Assembly (NCBI GenBank): GCA_012845835.1
Contig: JABAKD010000027.1
Span: 8,549,364-8,613,363, forward strand
Origin: Undaria pinnatifida
Lineage: Eukaryota; Sar; Phaeophyceae; Laminariales; Alariaceae
Length of the DNA: 64,000 bases
Reading direction: 5' to 3'
This document shows, piece after piece, positions 25,301-37,300 of this stretch. The notes under the pieces are model-generated. The model was given only the letters and a program-made list of their open reading frames with translations, was not told the DNA's origin and did no database searches. Each line of letters begins with the position of its first letter. Position 1 is the stretch's first letter. Position numbers and translations under genes: made by a program.

Positions 25301-28300
25301 CGTCCTGAATAGCCTTGAGTACAGCCATTCCCAGAAACACCAGGCAATCCACCAAACGGTGCGCAGTCTGACATGATGCGTAGCGCCTCACGCACAACCT
25401 CGCATGCGCCATGCCGTCCCTTGCGTCTACCTGTCGCTAGTAGCAGTTTTAGCAGTAGTGTGGCAGCAGCAGTAGCAGAAGGAGAAGTAGCGGCAGCAGT
25501 AGCATATCAGGAACAATAGTGTAGCCATGACAGTAGTATGATTGTAGTAGCAGTTTAGCAGTAGCAGCACCGGTAGCAGTAGCCGTAGCAGTAGTAGCAG
25601 AAGCAGCAGTCGCAGCAGCAGAAGCAGCAATCGCAGTAGCAGAAGCAGCAATCGCAGTAGCAGTAGCATAGCGGGACCAGTAGTGCAGTTGTATCAGTGG
25701 TGTAGTTATAGTAGCAGTTTGGCAGTAGTAGCACCGGTAGACGTAGCAGCAGCAGCAGTACCAGGAGCATAGCAGGAACAGTAGAGCGAATGCTGTAACA
25801 GTAGTATAGTTGTACTAGCAGTAGCAGTCGCAGTAGCAGTAACAGAAGCAGCAGTCGCAGCGGCGGTAGCATAGCAATAGTGTAATTGTAACAGTGGTAT
25901 TGTTATACTACCATCAGTAGCTGTACCGGCAGTAGTATCAGCAGTAGCAGTAGCAGTAGCAGTAGCATGGCAAGGAGAGTGACGGCAATGACGATACGGC
26001 GTTGTTGAGGTTTGTGGCGCTACAAAAAAAGGCGGCTGCTGGCTTGTTCGTGTTGGTGCTGGTGCTGGTGGTGTTGGTGTTGATAGTATGATGTGGATGT
26101 TGGTGGTAGTTGGTGGCGTTGGTGTCGGTGGTCTTTGTTTTGGTGGTTTTGGCGTTTGTGTTGGTGTTGGTGTTGTTGGTATTGGTGTGGGTGTTCGTGT
26201 GTTACTGTCGCTGCCGCTGCCACTGCTGCTGCTGCTGTTGGTAGTGGTGCCGCTGATGCGGCTACTGTTGGCATTGCTGCTGCTGTTGCTGTTGCTGTTG
26301 ACACCGCTGTGATATATACTTACCACACCTTCCTGCCTTCTCCTACTCCGCCCTTGCCCACGCCTGGTCTGCTACCCCCCTTTTGCGTTGTATGCGCGCG
26401 GCGTCTTCTCCCCCCTCCCTCCCTTGGTCTACCTTGTACCTTAGCTTGGATTGCAGGCGCCGGATAAGACGGTGTGCGCGCCGCAGGAAGTGACTTTCTT
26501 CAGCGATAAACCGCTCTTGCAAGCATCAGCCGGTGAGATGCCTACCCCCCCATCCACCCACCCCGCCCAGCATGCCTCCGCTTCTTTAAGTTCACGATTT
26601 TTTAACGGGATGGCGGAGAATTTTGGGAAGCGATCGCGCCAAAGGGATACGGTGTGACGCTGATTGGGGCGTTTTGTTGGTTCATGATTGTGAACAAGTC
26701 TGATTCACTATATGGCATTTTGGTGTGTGTGATGGTAGCATCTCCGGAGATGCGGTGGATCTCATTGTTTCCCGAAAGGGTACGATAAATTGGTGTACGA
26801 ACGCCACTCTGGGATATCGTATACCATACACTTGGTATGACCAGCGGGTAATGCCCCATCTGTTGAGTACTTTAATTTATACGATTTGTACCTTCAAAAC
26901 TCTACATTTTTGTCTCCACTCCCCCCCCGATGGCGCTCCGGATATCGTGACCCCTGCCTCCGCGAGCCAGCCTGTGCCCAACCCACCAGGTTCATCGATC
27001 ATGCTATGATAGCATGATCGACTAACTGGATGCCTGGATTGGGATGGCTCACGGGGAGATTGCTCTCGGTACCCGACGAGGGGCCATCAGGCGGAGAAGA
27101 GATAGGAAAAAAAGTATAATTGAATGAAGTATCGTACTCCAAAGTAACCCAGAAGACCACACACACGAACTCGCACTGGAAGATGACGGCGACGACGACT
27201 GAACCTGATGGGGCTCAACTCGAACATATGGAGATTGGGACCGCCAATCATTTCAATAGTTCTACTCTACTACCATCTCCGTAGATTCTATGCATTCATA
27301 CACATCAGACATTGGACATCAGGCATCAGAGATTGATACGAGCTAAAAATCATTTTTTTTTTTCCCCCCTGCTCGTGACCACTGTCATGATAGTGCTCAT
27401 TCCATCTAGACTAACAATTTTTTTTATCCCCCCTGCTCGTGACCACTGTCATGATAGTGCTCATTCCATCTAGACTAATGCAAGCTCGAAAGCAGAATCT
27501 TCAAATTCAAACAAAGCATGAGGGCATCGCCTTCAACATCATCCCGGTCACCAACACTCGGGCTTTCCAATAATACCCGTCATGGGCTCAATCATGTAAG
27601 AAAGCAAGCGTCTGTGTGGTAATCAAACACAAGCATCTGGACAAGACTGACTTGTACTCCAAAATCCTTCCAGTAACTAGGGACGCGTCGTCCACGGTAA
27701 TGAGACGGGAATCGCTGAGCAGGTTAGGATCGAGCGCATCGACCTAGCTTGCAGAGTATACACTGAACGATTTAGCTCAGCTGGTTCTCACTAATGGGCT
27801 GTTTTGAGAATGCCATAGACTGATTACTCGCGGCTGACCCTGGGTAGAATACCAAAACGTTGCCGTCCCCAAATCCCATAATTCTCCACATGTTGGAAAA
27901 ATTGAAATAATGCGTACCCGCACAGTAATATTAATCAGGAGGATGGGTTACGAAAATTGGTCGTTAGCCTCCTGCAAATTCAACCATCAAATATCCGCAA
28001 AAATAACCAAATGCCATTTCTTTCTGCTCATAATATACGGCATTTCGTCCATCATCAGGGATTCAACACTGAAATGAAGATGAAAAATCTCAAATATCAT
28101 TATCAAAAGCTCCCAAAAACAACCTATATCCCATCTCCAGGTAATCACTCGGTCGAGCAAAATTCAATAGTGAAAATCAAGACGAAAAAATCTTAAATTC
28201 ATTGTCAAACGCTCCCAAAAACAACCAATATTCTATCACCAAGTAGTATACTTCAAATCCGTGGCCGAGCAAAGTTTCAAAGTGAAATCAAGACGAATAA

Positions 28301-31300
28301 TCTCAAATTTCATTACCAAATGCTCCCAAAAACAGCCAATACTTTACCTCCAAGTATTCGTCATTCGTCTGAACTCAAAATGCTCGCCTGCTACGTTCGT
28401 ACATCATCTGTGAGCACCTGTGGATAATGTAAGCCTTATATCTATCTGCCGTCCCCCCTGCTCATTTGACTTTGTACGGCATACAGACTATCATCCACTA
28501 TTGCCCAATAATTACGCCAGCAAACAACAATCTCATGCCAGGTACTATATTATTGCAGGCATAGCATCAGGCAGGGTGAAAAATTCAGTTTTGTGGTGAA
28601 AACACACCCACACTTTCCAGCTCTGTACCTGTGCCGCCTTGTAGTACATGAGTGAATACTACTAGATAAACCGCTAACATACCAATCAATGAATACCGTA
28701 TCGTCTTCGCACGACCGAAATCAAAAGCCACGTCTTCGGCGATGACCATTTTTCCTTAACTCTGTGGCCCGCGAGGGAAAATGGTTTATTGGAAATGAAC
28801 CAAATCACTAATTGTCGTACATATCACTTACCGGTACGACAGCAAATTCGGCAATCGCAGGCAAGCGTTATGTTCGGCCAAGATCAGGCACATCATTTTC
28901 ATCCACCCAAAAATCCAGCATTTCAGTAGCTGCGCTTGATTAGCAGAGAATTAACCGCTAAATATACCAGTTGTGGTATTGTTTCATTCGCCTAACCCTA
29001 CCACATGTAGGCACCACGTCAACCAAAAATTCGTATCAGCTATAAACCGCCAAGTATACCAGTTGTAGTATAGCACCATTCGACTCATGAGCATAATAAC
29101 TGCCTGTCAATTTTTGATACTACTGCTGTAATACTTGAAATTAACACGCGCCTTATCTCGAAGCTCGTAGCAGGTCACCTGTTTTCGCGTACACGTGTGC
29201 GCTGCGGCCAGACGTCGATAAGCCGGCTCACACTCCAAACCCACGAGCCTTCCCCAAGACCACTCCGTACCAATGCCTTTCCGCTTCCGAAGCGATCCTG
29301 CTCGCGATCGCTCTGACCTCCCCCCTTCGTTTTGCATCTTCCCCAAACAAAAACCGACGGAGAAACCAAGTCCACATCAACCCCAAAACCACCAAGCACC
29401 AGTTCTTTCCTAGCATACTTTACGCCGACCTCTGCTTACAATGCCGCCCGATCGACCTCCGGTTGTCCAACCTTGATCGGTGTGGGCGACTCTACCGCCT
29501 CTAGGCAACGCTCTTGCCCAAAGAAAGGATCCATTTGGCTAGTAAAGATCAACACCTTGTGCTGTGGGTCCTCTCCCATCAAGAACTGCAGGCATCCTGA
29601 TACTAGTCTAACTAAAAACAACATTGCCTGCCTGTGTTGTAGCTGCCGCGGATTGCTGTTGCTTCTCCGCCTGCTCCGCTTGTATCGCATTGAAAACACT
29701 CGTCAATCCCTCCACAAGGCGATCGGTGGGTAGGTCCATCCTGCTGACGTATAGTTGTCACGAGCAGGGGGGATGTGGGATTGACTATTAGCTCGTATCA
29801 ATGTCCGATGTGTGTAACTGTCCAAGTATCTACGAAGATGATTATGTGAAGTTCGTGTTCGGGGAGTTGCAACATGTATTTGGCATGTCGGAGGAACTAT
29901 AAATTTGCAGCCGGTTTGGCACCTCCTTCCTTCGGCGGAGTGAACGATAATCGAGACCAGTTTTTACGACTGCTTCCCAGGGCCCATCGACGGCTTCCAG
30001 CTTGACATGCTTCACATGATGACCTAGGCAACCCCGTGTACGATGTACTCCAACATGTTTGGCGGGAACCGGGGGGGGGGGGGCGTTGCTATAGAGGGCC
30101 TTTGACAACAGTAATAAAGTAAGTCCATGGAAAAATGGTGTGTTTGTTTTGTTATTTTCGTGCCCCTGTTCGTGTTTGTTTGCGCCGAGATTTTCTGTCT
30201 TTCATTTCCTAATTTTTTTCATCCTTTCCCGTTTTTGGCTTGACGTTGTTAATCCTTTCGTCGTCAATAATTTCCGTCTTGATGTTTCTTTGATCTTTTG
30301 CCGCATTTTTTCGTTTTTTGTTCGCAGGCGATTTCCATATGGTGGCGCTGTCGAGGAGGCGGGAAGTGTTCTCGTGGGGGTACGGGGCGGAGGGACAGGG
30401 GGGGCACGGCAGCTTGCTCCATATGAGAACGCCTCGTCGCGTGAGCTCCCTTCGAGACTTCCCGGTGGCGCAGGTAACTTGCTGTAGTCAACATGAATCA
30501 ATACAACCAGGGGGCGGGGGGGGGGTCTACTGCGAGCTAACGGGGAGGGAGTTTTTTTTTTTTTTTTTTGGAGCTTGAGCTTACGCCAACCAAGTCGACC
30601 TTGGTGCACCCCATCCCCCCCTTCCTCACCCCCCCCCCCATTAAAATAATTACATAATACTTGGCCTCGGTTGGCACCGACGCTGTAAAACATTATATGC
30701 ATATTGCGGTTGGCGTTGGTGGGCAACGACGCTGTAAAACATTCCAGTCACTGCGTGAGTTAGACAACCAGGGTACCTTTTTTTTTTTTTTTTGAGCGGT
30801 CACCATGATGGTTATCGAGTTAGATCATATTGTGCGGGGTGGAGAACCCAAATCCCGCACAAGGAGAATGATCGCATCACGTAGGGTGAATATGGTAAGC
30901 CACCCACGAGGCAGTTGCATAGTAATACCCATTGCTGTCTCTGGAGTGGCCACACCAGAAAACAAAGTAACTCATTGGCGCTGTCACCCATAACCCATAA
31001 GCAAGAAAGTAGGCACAAGGTGCCGAAGTCCGTCTTACGAGCGGTCCTTGAAAGGATGCAGTTCACCCTTCATGCGACTCGCCGAACACCTCACGGCGCT
31101 TCGCGCTTGGTGCAAGCAATGTGTGCCTGGTTGGTGAAAACCCGACGTGCTCCGTCCCGGCAAAGTAGGGATGCGAGGGTCTATGGTCATACGACTACGG
31201 CCATGCACAAATTGAGTACACCCCCCCCCCCTCCCCCTAATTTGCTTCCCCCCCAACTCTGCCTTAACCCCCCCCCCCCTCGCGTAAACGCCTCGTTCCT

Positions 31301-34300
31301 GTGATATGAAGGTGGTGTGTGGGCCGTGGTGGAGCATGGCCGTTACCGTTGACGGCTACTGCTACTCTTGGGGCTGTTCTGACGGCGGTTGGACGGGATT
31401 GGATCGCCCGAACGGCCTCAGTGTGGTTGACCCGGGACCTTCGAACGACAGGTACATATGCGAGCACGGAGTTGGTAGACTTTGTGGAGGGAGTGTTGGA
31501 AGAGGGCGGGGGGGAGGGTGTTGTTTGCACTTGATCGCCTGAACGGCGGCCTGTGTGTGGTCGACCGGGTGCCTTCGGACAAATGTCGTAGTTTACATGA
31601 AATAGGGGGCAGGCGGGCGGGCGGGTCTCTCCCTCTCTCCCTTTCTCCCTTTCTCCCTCTTACCCCCCCCCATGCTTGAAATGAGTACACCGCCCCCTCC
31701 CCCCTCTCGCTTTGACCCTCTCCCTTGCCTCTTCCCCCTGCCCTTATTCTCCCTTTCCAGGGCCGTGGAGACCCAGTCGTTCGACTCCTCCCACAACGTC
31801 CACGTCCCGGCTCTGGTGTACTCCCTCGCCCCCTACAGAGTTCTTCATATCGGATGCGGCGGGGGGCATTCCCTTGTGGTCGCGAGACGCCGGACACGCG
31901 CCGACATTCCAGGTGACTATTGCACGCATCTGGCGGATCACGATCTAGATCATCTAGATCGTATAGATCATATAGATCATATAGATCCTATAGATCACAT
32001 ACATCATATAGATCATATAGATCATATAGATCCTATAGATCATGTAGATCGTATAGATCGTATAGATCGTATAGATCATATAGATCGTATAGATTGTACA
32101 GATCATATCGATTGTATAGATCATATAGATCCTGTATCCGTCGTCATGGTATGTTGCGCAGGATGTGTAGGTACAGATTGAACCGCAAAACACGTGCTAG
32201 GTCATTCATGTCATCCGACTCTCACCCGGCAATATAATATACAGGCCATGCAGATTATATGTACCAGGGATCTGTGTGCGCTGAAAGGCGCAGATCATAT
32301 AGATCATTGATAGGGATCTGATATGTCTGATGTGTGGACTATTGGCACTATACACCGCAAGAATTTGAGGGTGGAGGTGGGGGCGGCGGCGGCGGGGGGG
32401 TTGGGGTACTTTGTGCTTGCTTGCCTTGGTCGCTTGGCCATTGACCACGCACCCATTCGAGACAGAGCACTGATTATACTCCGAATAGATATACCCCTAA
32501 CATTTCGGTGGTGGGGAGAGGTTAGAGAGGGTGGAGTGGGGTAGGATGGAATCGCAGGGGGGTAGGGAGGGGTGAGGGGGGAAGAAGGGGCTGCTGCTGC
32601 TTCTGCGCTTTACGTTTGAGAGGGCCGACCAACACCACCACTGCCAACGCTACCACTGCGTGCGTTATAGCGGCACCCACCCCCCGCCCCCGCCAACTGC
32701 CTGGCTGAAGCCTCCCCCCCGCTCCCGCCACTTCTCCCTTAAATCAAACCGCCCCGCAGAATACGCAGGGGACGTTCACCTTCGAGGCGCCCATAGCAGT
32801 GCCACATCCTCAGCAGCAGCGGCGGCAGCAGCAGCAGCAGCAACGGCAACAGCACCAGCCGGGCGCAGCGCAGCCGCCGCAACTGCGCTGTCATCAGGCG
32901 CGAGCCCGTCTACGGCGAGCACAACGCGAGCACCCTCCTCCTCCTCCTGCTCTTTTTCCTCCACCGCTTCTTCCTCGTTTTCGTCGTCGCTGGCTGCGAT
33001 ACCCGTATCGTCGTTAACGCCTCCTGTGACTCCTGCAGGGGGGGCGGGGGTTGGGGTGGGGGTGGGGGCGGGGGGGGAGGTGGTGCGTGATGGGACTGCT
33101 TCCACATCGGAGTCGGGGTGGGAGTCGTGCGAGGCTGGAGGTGGTGGTGGTGGTGGCGATGGTGGTGGTGGTGGTAGTGCCGCGGTGACTACTGCCGTCG
33201 CTACCGCTACGGCTGCTGCTGCCATCGACGGTGGCGTGGCAGCAGTGGCGGCATCAGCAGCAGCAGCGGCGGCGGAGGCGGGGGCTAAGGGACAGGGAAA
33301 GAACGGGAGCAGCGGCGGGGCGGGGGGCAATAGGCAGTCCCCGTCCCCGCCCCTGTCTCCGCCGCCGCGGCGCCGGGAAAGGGTACCGGAACGAGTCAGC
33401 CCCAACGGAGAACAAGGTGGTGGCGGTGATGGTGGGCGTCGTGGTGGTATTGGTGGTGGTGGCGGTGATGGTGGGCGTGGTGGTGGTGGTGGTGATGGTG
33501 TTGGTGTTGGCGGTGGTGGTGACGGTGGTGTTGGCGGTGGTGGTAGTGGTGGTGGTGGTGATGGTGATGGCAGTGGTGGCGCCCGAGGAGACCGAAACCG
33601 AGGGTCGGTAGTCCAGGGTAATGGTCGACGTAGCAGTAGCGGCCGTGACGGCGGCGCGAATCGGGGGTCACCGTCGCCCTCCCCGCTGTCGCCGTTGCTG
33701 CCACGCTCGCCGCTGGAACCCCCGCGAGATACTACCCTCCTCCCCGACGAGCATGGACGATCCTTAACGACGGCAGTGGTAAGCGGAGGGGGGGGGGGGG
33801 GACGAGCAAGAGGAAATGGAAGGGTGGCATCCGCTGCTGCTGCTGCTAATGCTGCTGCCGCGGCGGCGGCAGCGGCGGCGACACAAGCGGGTGTTAAGAC
33901 GTCGGGCGAGAGTGGGGTCGGGGATGGCGGTGGTGGCGGGGTTCGTCGTCGAGAAGTAGGCTCCCCTGGTAGCGTGGGGGCAAGAGAAAGAGGTGGTGGT
34001 GGTGGTAGTGGCATTAGTGGTGGTGTTGATGGTGGCGCTGGCGGCGAGGAGAGAAGCAAGAAACACACGGGACGGGCGGGGCCAGGGGACGGCGAGGGGC
34101 CGTCGGTGATTTCGAAGCAGGGGAATATATGGGGGGGCTCTCGTGAAGAGCACGCCGGGCTGGCGGGCGATGGCGGGGCGGGGCTTAGGATGGGCGCAGA
34201 GTACGTGGCCAAGGTAATACATTGATGCTTTTTGCGTTACGTAATTGTCTGAGTTGCGTGTTGACACTGAAAGCCACTGTTTATTGTGCACCAGGTATTT

Positions 34301-37300
34301 CAAGCGAGTACCCATGTATACTGTAGCTCAGTTACACCCATGGCAAAATGATACTCATGTAGAGCTGTGTATTGTCGCTTTTTATAAAAAAAAACACACC
34401 AGCCCATCTATTGTATTCGCACTTTTTCTCGAGCCCCCTCCCTTTTCGTGACTCGGAGCCGGGGTCATACAGCAGGCACTCCTCCTCCCTCCCCACTACG
34501 GTGCATGGGCTTCTTTTTGGTATCTGGAAGAGTATAACGGTATGGTGTGGTAGGTTTTATACATGTTGATGTAAAATGTGTACCGTTTTTTTTGGCATGC
34601 TTTCTCCGGCGGCCGAGATTTTTTTCTAGCGCTTTCGGCTGCGGGGCAAGGAAGGGGACCGTCAGTTCATTACGACGCATGTCTGGATCCCGGTAAAGCC
34701 TCGTGGCTTGTGCTCTCGAGCATTCAAAGTCGCTGGGCTGGCTCTTTTGGCAAAGGGTTGTCTTCCGCCTCCCTGAGCCGAGTAGGTGCATGGAAACCCC
34801 ACCTTTTGTTTTTGTTCTTTCCCAATAGCCCGCTCCGTTCTCACATTTTTTATCCGCCCGATCCGCTCTCCCTCTGTACAGCAGAGTTCATTTTTTATTT
34901 TTTGTACCACCCCCTCAGCAGCAGCGGTTGCTGTTGTGCTCGTTGCACTTGGGGGGTATTCGCATCGGGCAAGACTCACAGAGCAAGATCCATACCGCCG
35001 CCTGTCTCGCTGTGCAGACCCACACCTCTCCCTGTCTCACTGTGCAGCTGCTGGCACCGAGCACGGCCCACACCGCGTGCTTCCTACTGCCTGGCTGCCT
35101 GGACGACTCTGTTTCTTGGAACTTTCCAAGGTCGCATAATCCCCAGACATATGTATAAGACAACCCTCTCGAGCGGTCTGCTGTAAACCTCGAACCTCGC
35201 TTCCCGAGTGGTCTGCTGAAATCGCCCTTCGGTGTCGAGTTGTCCGCTGTAAATCTCGCGTACCTCGCACCAGCGGCACTTCTGCGCTATACTCGCTCGG
35301 CAAATTACATCGTGGGAACACGTACATGTCCAACCTCTGTGCTTGGGGCAGTCACGATTCAACAGCAGCCGCGTTTTCGAGCTGTTTCCATTGTGACGGC
35401 CACGGACTTCTGACTCTGTGTATAGTGTGGGTACGCTTTTTCTGCATAATGTGTGAGTGGAGTGTAAGCTGTCATAGGAACAGAAAACGGTCAAGAAGAG
35501 CGGAGTTTCTTCCCTTTTCAAAAGTAGCCGCTCAGACTGTGGCTCTTAACCGCGCAACTGCAAAACCGGTACACAGCAGCAATACAGTAGTACAGCACCA
35601 GTACAACGGCAGCCGCGCTTCAAGCTCTTGTCTTGTGTGCCAGCAGTCAAGGTGCATGTGTGGGTGTTTGGTTCACAGCAGGAGATCGAACCCACCACAA
35701 CATTTTCACGTCCAATGCAACAAGCAACACACACACGGACGGGCCGCGTACCAGTTATACGAAGCATACAGCAGCAACTCATACACATCATTGGGACGCC
35801 TGTATTCCCCCTGGTCGACTTGCGACGCCACCGGGTTATTAAGTCAACCATATCCCAAAGGGGAACCTTGTATCATGGTATGGTATGGTTGTGGTATGGT
35901 TATGGGATGGTATGGTATGGCATGGTATGGTAAAGGTAACGGTGTTGTATACAAGGCGCTTCGCTCCGCGGGCGGCATTCGCCACCCGCCACGCTCGTTC
36001 AAAACGAAGAAAACATGAAACAGATTACGGTGAGCGGACAGAGGTCCATCATTGATTGTAGGTGCAAATTAGCGACTTGAAAATGCGAAGAGGCCCTCCG
36101 CCATGCTCCAGGAAAACAACCCGGACGCCACATGCATGAGTATGCCGCATGTACCTGGTACCTTGTTGTAGTGGTTCGTATGTGTCTGGCTCGAAGTTTG
36201 TTGCTGCAGAGCTTGTTATGTCTCGATTGATAGGATGACGATAATAGGACGACGAATCGGTACGGACACTGGTGGGTGTGCTGGACGTCCATGGGTGGAA
36301 AAAGCAGTTGAATGAACCACATACAGAAGCGTGGGACATGTGTTTGGGGTGGCAGCAAAGAAACGGCTGTTTTTGTTCACGTCAAAATCAGACGTTTGAG
36401 ATATTCCATACTTGAAAAGTATGTTACGTTTAGACGGCGGTGCTTGGAAAAAAAAAGCCCAAGTTAGTTGTTGGTGGCTTTATAATGCATTGTTCAAAGG
36501 ACAACAACAGCGAGGAAGAAAGGAAACATGGGATATACGTGTAGTACATTCATGGTGGCTGTCGGCGACAGTACTTGTTCTTGTCTGCTTGCTTGCGTTG
36601 TCGCGCTCTGCTGTCTGGTCGACACGAGCGTGCTGCTGTATGTACTGTGCTGCCCTGTGTAGGGCCAATTGCAGACTGCTCTGCTGTGCTTGCGGTACGT
36701 AGATACTGTGGCTGTCGGAGCTTGGTTTGTGCGTTCACTCCATGGTGTGCGCAAAAGAAGCAGGTTCAAAAACGAAACAAAAAAACAAGAAGACGCAAAA
36801 GGAGGAAATATAAAACAGTCCAGATATCGATCCTGAAGAAAACGATTTCCCTGTCGGTGGTTAAGGGCTGTAGTCTGAGAGGCCAGAGAACTGCCGGGGA
36901 CGGCCTCCGAAGGCATCGACATTTTTATGAGTTTTATGTGTTTATGGTATGGTATGATATATTACGGTACGATATGGAACGCCACCGTATGGTACGGCGG
37001 TAACAGTATTTATGGTATGACGTGGTATGGCATGGTATAGTATGGTATGGTATGACATGGTATGGTATGGCATGATATGATAGGGTATTGGTACTGTACA
37101 ACATGGTGTGGTATGACATGTTATGCTACGGCACGGGTATGGTACGGTGTGGTGTGGTGATACGATATGGTATGATCTTTCTGCTCGGCCCGGTACTATA
37201 CGGTACGGCGACTCACGGTATGTAATTTCATTTTCCGCGTTGGTGTGCAGGTTTTCAGCTATTGTCGCCACGGGCGCGAGGAGCAGATCCAGAAGGCGCT

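Noticed and set aside
25706-26326. 206-codon minus-strand open frame
   Set aside because: Produced by CAGTAG and GTTGGT repeats.
27766-27840. tRNA gene suggested by tagctcagctggt
   Set aside because: No B-box or T-arm downstream and no acceptor stem.
29332-29733. Open frames at the right end of the 2.5 kb element as a transposase
   Set aside because: Frames on both strands are short and shift, and show no catalytic or DNA-binding motif.
35660-35745. Minus-strand tRNA suggested by gggttcgatctcc
   Set aside because: T-stem does not pair and no A-box at proper distance.
35326-36018. 230-codon plus-strand open frame
   Set aside because: No recognisable motif, ends in a GGTAT repeat, and lies in an intron of the RCC1 gene.
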